Shown here in pieces: positions 46,817 through 55,821 of a stretch of 64,000 bases of DNA. A program made the translations under genes and the position numbers. The notes under the pieces are model-generated. The model was not told where the DNA came from and did not search any database. It worked only from the letters and a program-made list of their open reading frames with translations. The stretch's first letter is position 1. Every line of letters starts with the position of its first letter. The stretch lies in assembly GCF_003096835.1 (NCBI RefSeq), contig NZ_QENZ01000003.1, positions 124,001 to 188,000 on the forward strand, written 5' to 3'. The stretch comes from Balneicella halophila (GTDB lineage Bacteria; Bacteroidota; Bacteroidia; Bacteroidales; Balneicellaceae).

Positions 46817-48271
46817 ATGAAAACATTACTCAAAAAAACCAACGATGCGGTAGTTTTATTCGCATTTTTTCTACTGGGGACAGTAGGAATTTCTGCACAA
46901 ACCTACCAAGACGATGTGTACTACTCTCCTTCTAAAGATACATCAAAAAAGGTTGAAAAACCTAAGATTGTAAAGAAAAAAGAAGTGAAAAGGACATATC
47001 GTGCTAATGATAAAGCAGAAGATTTTTCTGTTGCGCAAGAAAAGTATGCACAGATGCTAAGGGAGAAACAGGAAGATTCAAACTATGCACAAAATACTTA
47101 TGAAGAAGAAGTTACATGGGTGGAAGATACTCAAGGACTTACGCCAAAGCATGAAATTCAAAAAGAAGTTTCACTTTACAACACTGGCGATGTAAACGCC
47201 GACAATCCTCAAGCGGATGCATATTATGAAGATAGTTATGTATTATGGCAACCCACTACAGTAACACGCGTTTATGCTCAGCCTAGGTTCTATTCAAATT
47301 TCTATTTTGGATTTAACTTTGGATGGGGAGGAGCTTATTACAGTCCAGTTTATCGCCCTTATTACACTCATTATTACGACCCATTTTATTGGGACTATTA
47401 CTATAGCCCATACTGGGGTAACCCATTCTATTATGGATATTCACCTTTCTACAGTTCTTGGTATTATCCATATGCAGGATGGAGACATCGTTACTACACT
47501 CCTTACTACCGTTATGACAGTTATTATTACACTAAATATTACAGAGATCATTACACCTATTCACAACGTCCTCGTGAATATAGTAACAGGAGTAAAAATT
47601 CTAGAAGACAAAGTCTTATTTCTGATAGAAGAACGAATAATAGCAGTGCTAAAGCTCAAAGAGTTCGTGCTGAAAATATGAACAGAAGATACAGTGCATT
47701 GGCAGATAATAGAAAGAATACAGACAACAGTAGTTTTAGAAGATCTTCTAAAACGCATGATTCTAGATTGTCAACCAATAAGAATGACATACGAAGAAGA
47801 AATCCTAATATTCAAGACAATAAAACGAATAGTGCAGTTAAACGCAGAGTTTCTAGAAATACTGTACACCAAGGCAAAGCGCCATATGTAAGACGTATTG
47901 AAAAATCTTCGACGAGTTATAGAAGAAGTACAGCTACACCAAAACAGAGTGTAAACAAGCCAAACACGAACTCAAGGGTTTATAGAAGAAGTACTCCACA
48001 AGAATATAGACGTATGAACAGCAATAAAAATATACGAAGGAGTACGCCTACAATATATCGCAAAACGACAAGCCCGGCAAGAAAGAGTAATCGTAGTTCT
48101 GTAAGTACTAAAGCACCTAAGCGTACAAGTACGTATAGGACAACTACTCCGAGAAGCAAGGTAAACCGTTCACCTTCGCCTAGTCGTAACACTTCGGTTC
48201 GTAGCACTTCAACAAGATCTACAAAAACCAGCACTCCAAGCAGATCTACTAGAACAAGAAATAGACGATAA
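46817..48271 (+). CDS. Secreted low-complexity protein, Tyr-rich centre and Arg/Ser/Thr-rich tail
   Basis: A 484-residue protein of unknown function. A signal peptide (about 1-32, GISAQ) leads to a charged region (35-150), then a tract with tyrosine in about every third position (roughly 160-250; YYDPFYWDYYYSPYWGN, YYTPYYRYDSYYY). From about 260 to the end the sequence is very basic and disordered, with repeated RRST, YRR and SRSTRT units and almost no acid residues. Similar proteins occur in flavobacteria as hypothetical or are mislabelled as vitellogenin. It may bind glycan, nucleic acid or other cell-surface polyanions. A terminator follows, before the porin-like gene. Confidence 0.8.
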   Translation: MKTLLKKTNDAVVLFAFFLLGTVGISAQTYQDDVYYSPSKDTSKKVEKPKIVKKKEVKRTYRANDKAEDFSVAQEKYAQMLREKQEDSNYAQNTYEEEVTWVEDTQGLTPKHEIQKEVSLYNTGDVNADNPQADAYYEDSYVLWQPTTVTRVYAQPRFYSNFYFGFNFGWGGAYYSPVYRPYYTHYYDPFYWDYYYSPYWGNPFYYGYSPFYSSWYYPYAGWRHRYYTPYYRYDSYYYTKYYRDHYTYSQRPREYSNRSKNSRRQSLISDRRTNNSSAKAQRVRAENMNRRYSALADNRKNTDNSSFRRSSKTHDSRLSTNKNDIRRRNPNIQDNKTNSAVKRRVSRNTVHQGKAPYVRRIEKSSTSYRRSTATPKQSVNKPNTNSRVYRRSTPQEYRRMNSNKNIRRSTPTIYRKTTSPARKSNRSSVSTKAPKRTSTYRTTTPRSKVNRSPSPSRNTSVRSTSTRSTKTSTPSRSTRTRNRR

Positions 48272-48320
48272 TTTATGTATAATAAAATTCGAAGAGGATT
48301 TATAAACATATAAATAAATA

Positions 48321-48360
48321 GAGCCATATATATTACCTTCTATAATATGTGGCTCTTTTT
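48321..48360 (+). terminator. Terminator after the Tyr/Arg-rich protein gene
   Basis: GAGCCATATA (48321-48330) pairs with the arm ending GTGGCTC (one wobble), followed by a T run to about 48361. Confidence 0.75.
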
Positions 48361-48383
48361 TTAGCACTTTTAAATAAAAGAAC

Positions 48384-49832
48384 ATGAAAAAAATACTTAT
48401 CATAGCATTCTCTCTTTGCATAGTACAATTAGTCGGTGCACAAACTTACGAAGACGCAATTAGATACTCCAATTTCAACTTTTTTGGAACAGCTCGTTCC
48501 TCAGCCATGGGAGGTGCATTCGGGAGTCTCGGCGGTGACCTTAGCGTAACAAGCAATAACCCCGCAGGATTAGCTATCTATCGTAATTCTAGCGCCTCTA
48601 TTACACCAGGTATGCATTTTAGTGAATATGATGGCAATGGTTTAAGTGGTGATGATAATACGTTTATACTTCCTCAAGTTGGTTTTGTTTTCACAACTAT
48701 AGACGACTCATCTGATATTAAAAATTGGAATTTTGGAGTCACCTATACACAAGGTGCAAACTACAATAGTGAATATAAACTTGCTAATCTCGGCAGTCCC
48801 AATTCAAGGTTAGATGATATTTCACATGCTGCAGAGGGCTTTACACCTGATGAAGTTTATAAAGGTTATGCGGGATTGCTCCCTGCGCTGGCTTATGAAA
48901 GTAATCTTATTTATGAGAATCCTGATGTTCCTAATACTTATATGTCTGACTTGTACGATACTGATATTATGAATATTTCTCATTTCATCGAAGATGAGGG
49001 AAGTGCAGGTGAAGTTGCTTTTAGTGCTGCCGGAAACTTTGATGACATACTCTATTTTGGTGCCACTGTAGGCTTGCAGTCTATTGAGTTCAAAAGTATT
49101 GATAACTATTCGGAGCATATAGCCGATGTTAATAGCGAGTCCATTCTAGATCAGTTTTATTATGACAAAGATCTTCGCACGAGAGGTACAGGTATTAACT
49201 TTAAAGCTGGTCTAATCTTCAGACCCATCATTCCATTAAAACTAAGTTTAGCCATTCACACACCTACTTATTTCAGTATGGAAGAAGAATATCTATACCG
49301 TATGGAAAGTGTATTTATAGAAGAACCATATGAAGGGGAAGGAAAAGAATTTGTTGCGTTAGAGCCCATCGACGGGACAATTGGAATCTATGAATACAAC
49401 TTCCAAACTCCATGGAAATTTAGCTTTGGAGGCTCGTATATCTTTGGACAGAATGGTTTAATCAGCATTGACTATGATTTAATTGACTATTCATCTTCAA
49501 AATTCACTGATGGTGATTTTAACATCGTGAATGAAGAAATTAAAAATACTTTCAAGATGACAGGAAATTTGAAAGTAGGTGCAGAAGTTCGTTTAAGTAA
49601 CCAATTTTCACTGCGTGGTGGTTATAATTACTTTGGCAATATGTATGAAGATAACTCAGGCATGGAGCAAGAAGCCTCACAATATTCTGCAGGTGTAGGT
49701 TACCGATATAAAAATGTATTTATGGATGCTTCATACCAATATTATAGCCAAGAAAATACTTTCACTGAATACAACAGTTCATACGATTATAATATCAGTA
49801 CCGTGAAATTCACTATCGGTTACCAGTTCTAA
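48384..49832 (+). CDS. FadL/OmpP1-like outer membrane transport protein
   Basis: A 482-residue outer-membrane barrel. After the signal peptide (ending GAQ, about 19) the mature protein begins TYEDAIRYSNFNFFGTARSSAMGGAFGSLGGD-like sequence with SNNPAGLAIYRNSSASITPG; the SAMGGAF and NPAGLAIYR motifs match the hatch/N-terminal plug of the OmpP1/FadL/TodX family. About fourteen beta strands follow, ending in the aromatic TVKFTIGYQF. Such proteins carry hydrophobic molecules across the outer membrane; in Bacteroidota they are often labelled hemin receptors, without evidence here. Confidence 0.88.
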   Translation: MKKILIIAFSLCIVQLVGAQTYEDAIRYSNFNFFGTARSSAMGGAFGSLGGDLSVTSNNPAGLAIYRNSSASITPGMHFSEYDGNGLSGDDNTFILPQVGFVFTTIDDSSDIKNWNFGVTYTQGANYNSEYKLANLGSPNSRLDDISHAAEGFTPDEVYKGYAGLLPALAYESNLIYENPDVPNTYMSDLYDTDIMNISHFIEDEGSAGEVAFSAAGNFDDILYFGATVGLQSIEFKSIDNYSEHIADVNSESILDQFYYDKDLRTRGTGINFKAGLIFRPIIPLKLSLAIHTPTYFSMEEEYLYRMESVFIEEPYEGEGKEFVALEPIDGTIGIYEYNFQTPWKFSFGGSYIFGQNGLISIDYDLIDYSSSKFTDGDFNIVNEEIKNTFKMTGNLKVGAEVRLSNQFSLRGGYNYFGNMYEDNSGMEQEASQYSAGVGYRYKNVFMDASYQYYSQENTFTEYNSSYDYNISTVKFTIGYQF

Positions 49833-49854
49833 ATAGATGCACTAGCATCTTATA

Positions 49855-49894
49855 AAAAAGTCATATCCACCTCAATAGTGAATATGACTTTTTC
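49855..49894. terminator. Bidirectional terminator
   Basis: A 16-bp stem with one mismatch (49855-49870 with 49878-49893) and a 7-nt loop, with A and T runs on either side, serves the convergent porin and blaR1-like genes. Confidence 0.85.
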
Positions 49895-49918
49895 TTATAG
49901 TCGGAATAACTATATTTT

Positions 49919-51417
49919 CTATTTCTTTTCTTTATTTGTTGCTGGAGGCACATTTTCAAATCTGACAGGCATCTGATACCAAACATCTACAGCTTGCCCC
50001 CGTTGCATTCCCGGCTTAAACTTTGGCAACAGTTTCACTACACGTATCGCTTCATTCGAGAGCAGTTCGTGAGGGCTTCTTAGTACTTGAACGTCGCCAA
50101 CATCCCCGGTTTTTGTTACGACAAACTTTAGATAAACATTCCCTTCAATATTCTGTTCTACTGCTTGTTTTGGATATTTAATGTTTTCTGCTAAAAAGTT
50201 TAACATCGCTTTCTGACCTCCAGGAAATGCAGGCATTTGTTCAACCCTAACAAAGATTCTCTTATCTTTATTATCATTATCAACCTTAGTTCCAGTAGTT
50301 TTTAATGCATTTTTTTCATTACTCCAATTTACTGTAAACGACTGAGGATTATCAGTATTGATAGAAAGAATTAATTTTTCTCGTTTCTCTCCAGCTACTC
50401 CGCCTATAAGTTTCCTTATCTCCATTAAAATTTTATCATCTCCTGCAAATTTTAAGGTTTGTTTATTTACCATTGTTACCTTTACTGAAACATCTTCATC
50501 TTGCATTTCGGGAAACTGGGTTTCGGTTGCAGTCAGCTTATTTTCATATGCAAAGGTCACAATAAGACCTACCGCGAAAAAAACACCCAACAGGTATTTT
50601 AGATTCGCTATTTTCGGTGATTTTATTTTGTTCATCATTTTTATTCTGTTTTTAATAAGTGAGTAATTGAATGGACTTGCGATAAATATCGTATCGCCCA
50701 TACATTGGTTAAGTAATAACAATTTGTAATTTCCGCGCTTTACCCCTGTAGCAAGCACTGCATTATCAGCTAAATACTCGTGGTTTTCATGCACAGCACG
50801 CTTGAGCAACCACACAAAAGGATTGCACCATTGTATAATCGTAAGTATTTCTAAAATAAGAATATCATACGAATGGCGTTGCTTTACATGCTCCATCTCG
50901 TGCAGAATTATCTGCCGATAGCCTTCCTCATCCATTAAATCTTGAGGAATAAAAATAGTATTCAGAAAAGAGAATGGAGCCATTGATTCATTGGTACTTA
51001 CCACTTCTACACCGTCAATAAAAAAGAGTTTCCCATTATTTTTTATATTTCGAATTTGCATATATCGATATAAAAAACGGAAAGAAAAAAACAGCATTCC
51101 GATAAAATACCCCCACATAATTACCTCCGTAGAAGAAATGGTTTGTTCCAATTCTTTAGAAAATCCTTGCCCGTAAATGGTTACGGCATACAAGAAATTA
51201 TAATCGGGAGTAACAGTAACTCCCGGTAATTGCACAATTTGAGGCTCATAAATACGGATGTGTAATAAAGGTAAAACCATAGAAAATACTATCGTAACAA
51301 AAAGGTAGATGCGATTCTGTAAGAAGAATGTCTCCTTTCTCAAAACAAATAGTAGATTATTCCAAAAAAGGAAAGACTAATCCCCGATTCTATGATAAAA
51401 TTTACGATTAAACTCAT
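49919..51417 (-). CDS. BlaR1/MecR1-like M56 metallopeptidase with TonB domain; frameshifted N-terminus
   Basis: From an ATG at 51417 the protein reads MSLIVNFIIESGISLSFFGI in outline and meets a TGA at 51342-51340 after 25 codons. The family sequence resumes in the -1 frame from 51343 (RKETFFLQNR) and runs 474 residues. It contains helices typical of BlaR1, the zinc motif HEMEH (ILHEMEHVKQRHSYDIL) and a C-terminal TonB-like domain (GGQKAMLNFLAENIKYP...VLRSP). One missing T in the TTTT tract at about 51342-51345 would restore a normal protein. The start overlaps the stop of the BlaI-like gene (TAATG). Function: senses an envelope signal and cleaves the BlaI-like repressor. An error or a real mutation are both possible. 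Confidence 0.82.
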
Positions 51418-51788
51418 TATTTTTTCTTTTCTAAATCTTTTTTAATGTCTTTCATCAACATTTCTAAGTCAGAAAGACTCATATTATCCTCTTTCGCAAA
51501 AAAGGATACCATTTCTTGAAAAGAACCACTAAAGTAGTTGGATATAAAATTTTTCATAAATTTCCTCGTATATTCTTTCTTGGAAATCAAAGGAAAATAT
51601 TCATGGGTTTTCCCATAAGCTTGATGCCCCACAAAACCTTTTTTCTCCAATACCCGTATCACTGTGGAAACGGTGTTGTAGGCTGGTTTTGGCTCAGGCA
51701 TGTCTGCTATTATATTTCTCACAAAAGCACGCTGATGCTTCCACAATAATTGCATAACTTCTTCTTCAGCTTTTGTTAATTGTTTCAT
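51417..51788 (-). CDS. BlaI/MecI-family transcriptional repressor
   Basis: A 123-residue winged-helix repressor. LTKAEEEVMQLLWKHQRAFV and PAYNTVSTVIRVLEKKGFVGHQAYGKTHEYFPLIS form the DNA-binding half; the C-terminal half (FISNYFSGSFQEMVSFF, acidic and hydrophobic) is the dimer domain. Its gene overlaps the blaR1-like start, as in penicillinase-type regulatory pairs, although in Bacteroidota these pairs usually control other envelope functions. Three matching dyads AACTA-N6-TAGTT lie upstream, one across its own -7 box, so it probably represses itself. Confidence 0.94.
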   Translation of the reverse strand: MKQLTKAEEEVMQLLWKHQRAFVRNIIADMPEPKPAYNTVSTVIRVLEKKGFVGHQAYGKTHEYFPLISKKEYTRKFMKNFISNYFSGSFQEMVSFFAKEDNMSLSDLEMLMKDIKKDLEKKK

Positions 51789-51810
51789 ATCTACTTATCT
51801 TTTACATTTC

Positions 51811-51826
51811 AACTACAAATATAGTT
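51811..51826. promoter_or_regulatory. BlaI-like operator 1, overlapping the blaI -7 box
   Basis: AACTACAAATATAGTT has the dyad AACTA-N6-TAGTT. On the minus strand it contains TATATTTG (51816-51823), a good -7 box 27 bases from the blaI ATG, so a bound repressor would block transcription. Confidence 0.65.
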
Positions 51827-51909
51827 ATTCTTCTTGTGTTTTTAGGTGTATTCTCATAGGCAATTTATTTTTGTTAAAAATCTATAATTGGATATCCACT
51901 ACAAACATA

Positions 51910-51925
51910 AACTATTTTTGTAGTT
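51910..51925. promoter_or_regulatory. BlaI-like operator 2
   Basis: AACTATTTTTGTAGTT is the same dyad in the other orientation (15 of 16 bases equal to the reverse complement of operator 1). It includes TATTTTTG on the plus strand (51913-51920), a possible rightward promoter. Confidence 0.6.
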
Positions 51926-51929
51926 ACAC

Positions 51930-51945
51930 AACTAAAATAATAGTT
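51930..51945. promoter_or_regulatory. BlaI-like operator 3
   Basis: AACTAAAATAATAGTT is a third AACTA-N6-TAGTT dyad, with its centre 20 bp from that of operator 2 (two helical turns), suitable for cooperative binding. Confidence 0.6.
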
Positions 51946-52079
51946 TTTCAACGAAATAATTCTACATAAAAGAAATTGACTAAAATCTCCAAAATTTAAT
52001 TTCATGACAATAGAAACCATTTAGATTTTTATTTTTCACAACTTTAAATAGATTATTATTCATATTGAGCGGAAGTTTT

Positions 52080-52087
52080 TATCTTTG
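52080..52087 (+). promoter_or_regulatory. -7 box (TATCTTTG) for the histidine phosphatase gene
   Basis: A TAnnTTTG match 23 bases before the ATG at 52111. The rest of the 320-base intergenic region holds the three BlaI-like operators and otherwise nothing I can interpret. Confidence 0.45.
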
Positions 52088-52110
52088 GGTAAAATAAGAA
52101 TGACATCATT

Positions 52111-52707
52111 ATGAGCACTTTTTACGACAATATATTTGACAAGGAAATTTTCTTAATTCGCCATCCAAAAACAGTTGCTGGAAATTCTTATTGCTATGGT
52201 GCATCTGATGTAGCTGTTGATGACAAAATTTTGGAAGAAACTGCAAAAAAAGTAAAAGCTAAGCTTGAAGGTTTAAAAGCTGATATATGTTATTCCAGTC
52301 CGCTGATTCGTGCACACTCTCTAGCTAAATGTTTATTTCCTGAGCAAGAAATTGTTTTAGAAGATAAAATAAGAGAAGTAGACTTCGGTGACTGGGAGGG
52401 CGTTTCATGGGAAGAAATTCCCATAGATGCCCAAAAACGATGGGGCGATGATGTACTCAACTTTAAGGAGCATGGCGGAGAGAACTTTAACGATTTGAAA
52501 GCTCGAGTCGTTCCATTTTGGGAAGAAATTTTGCACAATGACAAAGAAAAAACGGTAGTTGTTGCCCATGCGGGGGTTATTGTCGCTACGCTATCTCATC
52601 TCTTGCAAGCCAATCCTTCTAAAGTTTTTATGCTAGATATCTCTTTTGGTTCTGTAGTAAGAATACAAATAAAAGGAGGAACTTATTTTAAGATAAAAAT
52701 TTTATAA
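52111..52707 (+). CDS. Histidine phosphatase family protein (alpha-ribazole phosphatase-like)
   Basis: A 198-residue branch-1 histidine phosphatase. LIRHPKT holds the catalytic His (about 18) with Pro in place of the usual Gly; the second Arg is in YSSPLIRAHSLAKC, DFGDWEGVSW supplies the acidic residue, and VVAHAGVI the second His. This arrangement fits CobC-like alpha-ribazole phosphatases, which remove a phosphate in cobalamin assembly, but no cobalamin genes are nearby, so the substrate is open. Its end overlaps the convergent hydrolase gene by 6 bases. Confidence 0.85.
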   Translation: MSTFYDNIFDKEIFLIRHPKTVAGNSYCYGASDVAVDDKILEETAKKVKAKLEGLKADICYSSPLIRAHSLAKCLFPEQEIVLEDKIREVDFGDWEGVSWEEIPIDAQKRWGDDVLNFKEHGGENFNDLKARVVPFWEEILHNDKEKTVVVAHAGVIVATLSHLLQANPSKVFMLDISFGSVVRIQIKGGTYFKIKIL

Positions 52708-54036
52708 CTGCTTTATCCAATTGGAAATGGTTTCCAAAACTTCCAGACTTATCGTTTCTTCTATTTGTCCATATTCTACAGGCAATCCTGTTTTGGCATT
52801 TTGAAAAAGATGATTAAGCCCGTCAAATTTCTTGGTTTCAAACTTTTTATTTCCTGTTGCTTGTAAAGATTTTTCTATTCCATGTAAGTTTTCATCCGCT
52901 AAAACCTGTAAATCTAAAGAGCCGTTAAGTGCTAAAACCGGTATTTTTATCTTCTGTAAATAATCATTAGGATTGAATCGGATAAAATATTGAAACCAAG
53001 GAGAAGTCAATACTTTTAGTTGCTTTTCATCTATCGGCAAATTCTCTTTCTTCATAAAAGCTCTCATATCTGCTTTTATATTATCACCTTCATAACTGTC
53101 AATAAAATCATACATTAATCTATTGATCTTCTTGTTGTGCTCCAAAAGAGAGTCAGGCATACCGTAACCTCTTGCAATAGCATCATTTTGTAAGATAAGT
53201 AACTCGGAACAAGGAATGCCCGGAGCTGCCAATAGTACAAGAAACTTTACTCGCACATCATCAACTGCAACTATCGGAGCAATCATGCCACCTTCGCTAT
53301 GTCCTAACAAACCAATATTCGTATAGTCTTCGGTTGTTAAATATTCTACTGCCGAAGCGATATCCGTTGCAAAGTCCGCAGTTGTTGGGTTAGGTTTTCC
53401 TTCATCAGAGCCTCCAATTCCTCTATCGTCCATACGCAAACTACCAATGCCGTACTTTGCCAAATAATTAGCAATCACTAAAAATGGTTTATGTCCAAAG
53501 ATTTCTTCATCTCTATTTTGCGTGCCACTACCTGTTATCATCACAACGATAGGAAAATCGTTTCCCTCACGAGGTAAGGAAAGTGTACCAGCTAACTTAA
53601 CTTCTTGTTTTTTATTAAAGACTTCTACTTCTTTAGTAATATAATCGTATGGAGGTTTCGGCGTCTGTGGACGAAGCTCTACTTCGTTATTATTTTTCTT
53701 AGCCAAAACCAAAGGAAACTCCATTCCTGCCTGCTTAAAAGTGCCTATTAACTTATCCCCGTCTATTTTCGCCGTATAAACAAGACCTGAGGCTTTCACT
53801 TTTAGCTCCAACACTCCTTTCTCATTAATCACTTCATCAACAGGAATCCCTGTAGCACCTTGCATAGGACTATCCATCGTCGCTTTTAGTTGATTTTCTT
53901 CTTCTGTAAAATGAAATACAATAGGCAATTTAATAGTTGGCAATTCTAATGTTCCTTGCCAAGTGCCTACTATATCTTGTGCGAATAAATTACTCCAAAG
54001 GATAGAAATAAAAATTAATAACCATTTCGTTTTCAT
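52702..54036 (-). CDS. Secreted alpha/beta hydrolase
   Basis: A 444-residue protein with a signal peptide (about 1-19, ends LFAQ), an N-terminal beta-rich domain (20-125; DIVGTWQGTLELP..., DUF-like in secreted Bacteroidota hydrolases) and an alpha/beta hydrolase domain: the nucleophile Ser in GLLGHSEGG, the Asp in ALNGSLDLQV and the His in FDGLNHLFQ. An esterase or peptidase of the S9/S15-like group is likely. The substrate is unknown. It is separated by 12 bases from the Yip1-like gene upstream, so the three minus-strand genes to 54892 may form an operon. Confidence 0.9.
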   Translation of the reverse strand: MKTKWLLIFISILWSNLFAQDIVGTWQGTLELPTIKLPIVFHFTEEENQLKATMDSPMQGATGIPVDEVINEKGVLELKVKASGLVYTAKIDGDKLIGTFKQAGMEFPLVLAKKNNNEVELRPQTPKPPYDYITKEVEVFNKKQEVKLAGTLSLPREGNDFPIVVMITGSGTQNRDEEIFGHKPFLVIANYLAKYGIGSLRMDDRGIGGSDEGKPNPTTADFATDIASAVEYLTTEDYTNIGLLGHSEGGMIAPIVAVDDVRVKFLVLLAAPGIPCSELLILQNDAIARGYGMPDSLLEHNKKINRLMYDFIDSYEGDNIKADMRAFMKKENLPIDEKQLKVLTSPWFQYFIRFNPNDYLQKIKIPVLALNGSLDLQVLADENLHGIEKSLQATGNKKFETKKFDGLNHLFQNAKTGLPVEYGQIEETISLEVLETISNWIKQL

Positions 54037-54048
54037 ATGTAAGTATTT

Positions 54049-54624
54049 TTAGATAATAAACTTTGTAATTACTTCCGATACAATCAAAACTAAGGCAAAC
54101 GATAAATAATGTCTCCACCCTTTTGCATTCGTTGCTGTCTTAAAACCATTAAACAATAAAATAATAGCATACACGAGCAATGCTAAAGAAACCATAGAGT
54201 AGCCAGAGATGATAAGAATGTTTTCAATTTCAAACTGGAACTCTTTTCCTATTTTTAGTGAGTTTGCAAACTCGTTTAGCGTATTTTTTATAAATGGAAT
54301 GCTACTCAATAATATCATCAAATAAAAAGGGATTCTAAAAATAAGAACACTTACAAGGACATCATTCCAACGAGTTTTTGCATTTATAAAAAGTCCTAAA
54401 CCTAACAATAGTAACCAAAGTATAACGATATTAATCGCATTTTGTTTGAATGCATTTAGTAACGAAATCTCACCTACAGTGTGTAAGTCCAAGACGCCAT
54501 CGAACGTAAAGCCGAAATAAAAGGCAAAAAAGCTCCCGATAAGGAATAATAAGCCTCCAATAATTAGTAGCGTATTTGTTTCAATCTTTTGAAACGGATT
54601 AAATAGCAGTTTCCAATTCATCAT
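54049..54624 (-). CDS. Yip1-like integral membrane protein
   Basis: A protein of about 190 residues with five membrane helices (LLIIGGLLFLIGSFFAFYFG; NIVILWLLLLGLGLFIN; VSVLIFRIPFYLMILLSSI; ILIISGYSMVSLALLVYAIILLF, given in part; YLSFALVLIVSEVI). The layout NWKLLFNPFQKIE followed by membrane segments is that of the Yip1-like family in Bacteroidota. The ATG at 54624 or the next one (54621) is the likely start; the longer frame overlaps the DUF2089 gene. It is coupled with the DUF2089 gene (TAATATG). Function unknown. Confidence 0.75.
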   Translation of the reverse strand: MMNWKLLFNPFQKIETNTLLIIGGLLFLIGSFFAFYFGFTFDGVLDLHTVGEISLLNAFKQNAINIVILWLLLLGLGLFINAKTRWNDVLVSVLIFRIPFYLMILLSSIPFIKNTLNEFANSLKIGKEFQFEIENILIISGYSMVSLALLVYAIILLFNGFKTATNAKGWRHYLSFALVLIVSEVITKFII

Positions 54625-54625
54625 A

Positions 54626-54892
54626 TTATTTTTTAAGTTTTTGTATTTTTTCAATCAAATCATCCATTTTGTTCCTCATGGTTGGATAAGATACTCCAGC
54701 TTGCTTTGCCATAGCTTTAATGCTACCACTTGTCAAAAAAAACGACAGGATGAAATCTTGCTCCTCATTAGTCAATTTCATATACAGTGGGAGATCATAA
54801 TTTCCATTCACGACAGTCTCACAATGCGAACATTTTAACTGACTTACTTGAAGCGCTTTTTCACAACTCGGACATTTCACAGGTAATTTCAT
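54626..54892 (-). CDS. DUF2089-like zinc-ribbon/HTH protein
   Basis: An 88-residue protein. The first 30 residues are a zinc ribbon with two CPSC/CSHC pairs (cysteines about 8, 11, 21 and 24). The rest is a helix-turn-helix region (EEQDFILSFFLTSGSIKAMAKQAGVSYPTMRNKMDDLIE) typical of the DUF2089 family of small predicted regulators. It is the first gene of the little cluster and could control the two membrane or secreted proteins behind it. Confidence 0.88.
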   Translation of the reverse strand: MKLPVKCPSCEKALQVSQLKCSHCETVVNGNYDLPLYMKLTNEEQDFILSFFLTSGSIKAMAKQAGVSYPTMRNKMDDLIEKIQKLKK

Positions 54893-55037
54893 AGAATACT
54901 TATCATTTTATTAATTTGATAAAAGTAAAAATATTTTTCATTTAATCAAAATAATTATCAATTTTATTAAATATATATTCATAAAAACGTAAAATGAAGA
55001 TTAACTGCTTTATCTTAAAATATCGTATTTTTGTAGC

Positions 55038-55808
55038 ATGCCCATAGAGAGAGATTCTATAGAGATAAAAACTGTAATTCCTTATCCTTCCTCCAAAGGA
55101 GCAGAAGATAAAGAAGTGACTAAAATCTCTGCACCGAGAAAAACTTTAGAGGAAATTCCTTTGTTTGTGCAGAAATATGATAATGTCATTTTAACTTCTG
55201 TATGCATATCGGTGGTTTTATTATTTCTCATGCTCATCTACACTAGAAATAGCAAAGAAAAATCATCTTTAACAACAAAATATCTGGATATGGGCAAACA
55301 CAAGGATAGTCAGGTATTTCTAGAAGGATTTAGCCTTCTCCAGCATTTATTGAACTATTTTGTCTATGCTACTCTTATTTACTATATTGTTGTGAGTAAC
55401 TCATCTTATTCTGGGTGGGAAGTTTTTGGGATTTTATCATTAACGTTATTTAGTTTCATTGGCTTAAGAACAATTCTTATAGGCCTAACTGGCTATTTTG
55501 TAAATAATACGCGAATCGTTATTGGGCATCATGGGATAGCACGATTTTTTAATAAACTATTAAGCATGCTATTTTTCCCTTTAATTATCGTTATTTTGTT
55601 CTACCCAAAGGAAGCATATACACTAGTGTTTTACACCTCATTAGTCTTGCTATTGATTAAAGTTATATTACAGTTATATTTTGTGTATAAACTACTTAAG
55701 TCCATAAAATTTTCTAAAATCCACAGTTTTTTGTACCTTTGCACCCTTGAATTGCTACCCTTTGTATATGTAGCTGTTTTAATTGATTTTTTGATGAACA
55801 ACCACTAA
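55038..55808 (+). CDS. DUF4271 membrane protein
   Basis: A 256-residue protein. A disordered, acidic-basic N-terminus (1-45) leads to about six membrane helices with the DUF4271 pattern: an initial helix at about 50-66, FLEGFSLLQHLLNYFVYATLIYYIV in part, RTILIGLTGYFVNNT, and the last two helices near the C-terminus. The family is widespread in Bacteroidota and usually sits next to hemD, as here, but its role is unknown. The stop codon is 13 bases before the hemD start. Confidence 0.85.
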   Translation: MPIERDSIEIKTVIPYPSSKGAEDKEVTKISAPRKTLEEIPLFVQKYDNVILTSVCISVVLLFLMLIYTRNSKEKSSLTTKYLDMGKHKDSQVFLEGFSLLQHLLNYFVYATLIYYIVVSNSSYSGWEVFGILSLTLFSFIGLRTILIGLTGYFVNNTRIVIGHHGIARFFNKLLSMLFFPLIIVILFYPKEAYTLVFYTSLVLLLIKVILQLYFVYKLLKSIKFSKIHSFLYLCTLELLPFVYVAVLIDFLMNNH

Positions 55809-55821
55809 ACATCGAAACGCC

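Noticed and set aside
47980-48327. Minus-strand Leu/Val-rich ORF opposite the Arg/Ser-rich tail
   Set aside because: The low-complexity coding strand forces a long open antisense frame; there is no start signal or family match.
48384-49832. Hemin receptor as the function of the FadL-like porin
   Set aside because: That name is carried over in annotations; no haem-binding motif or iron-uptake neighbours are visible.
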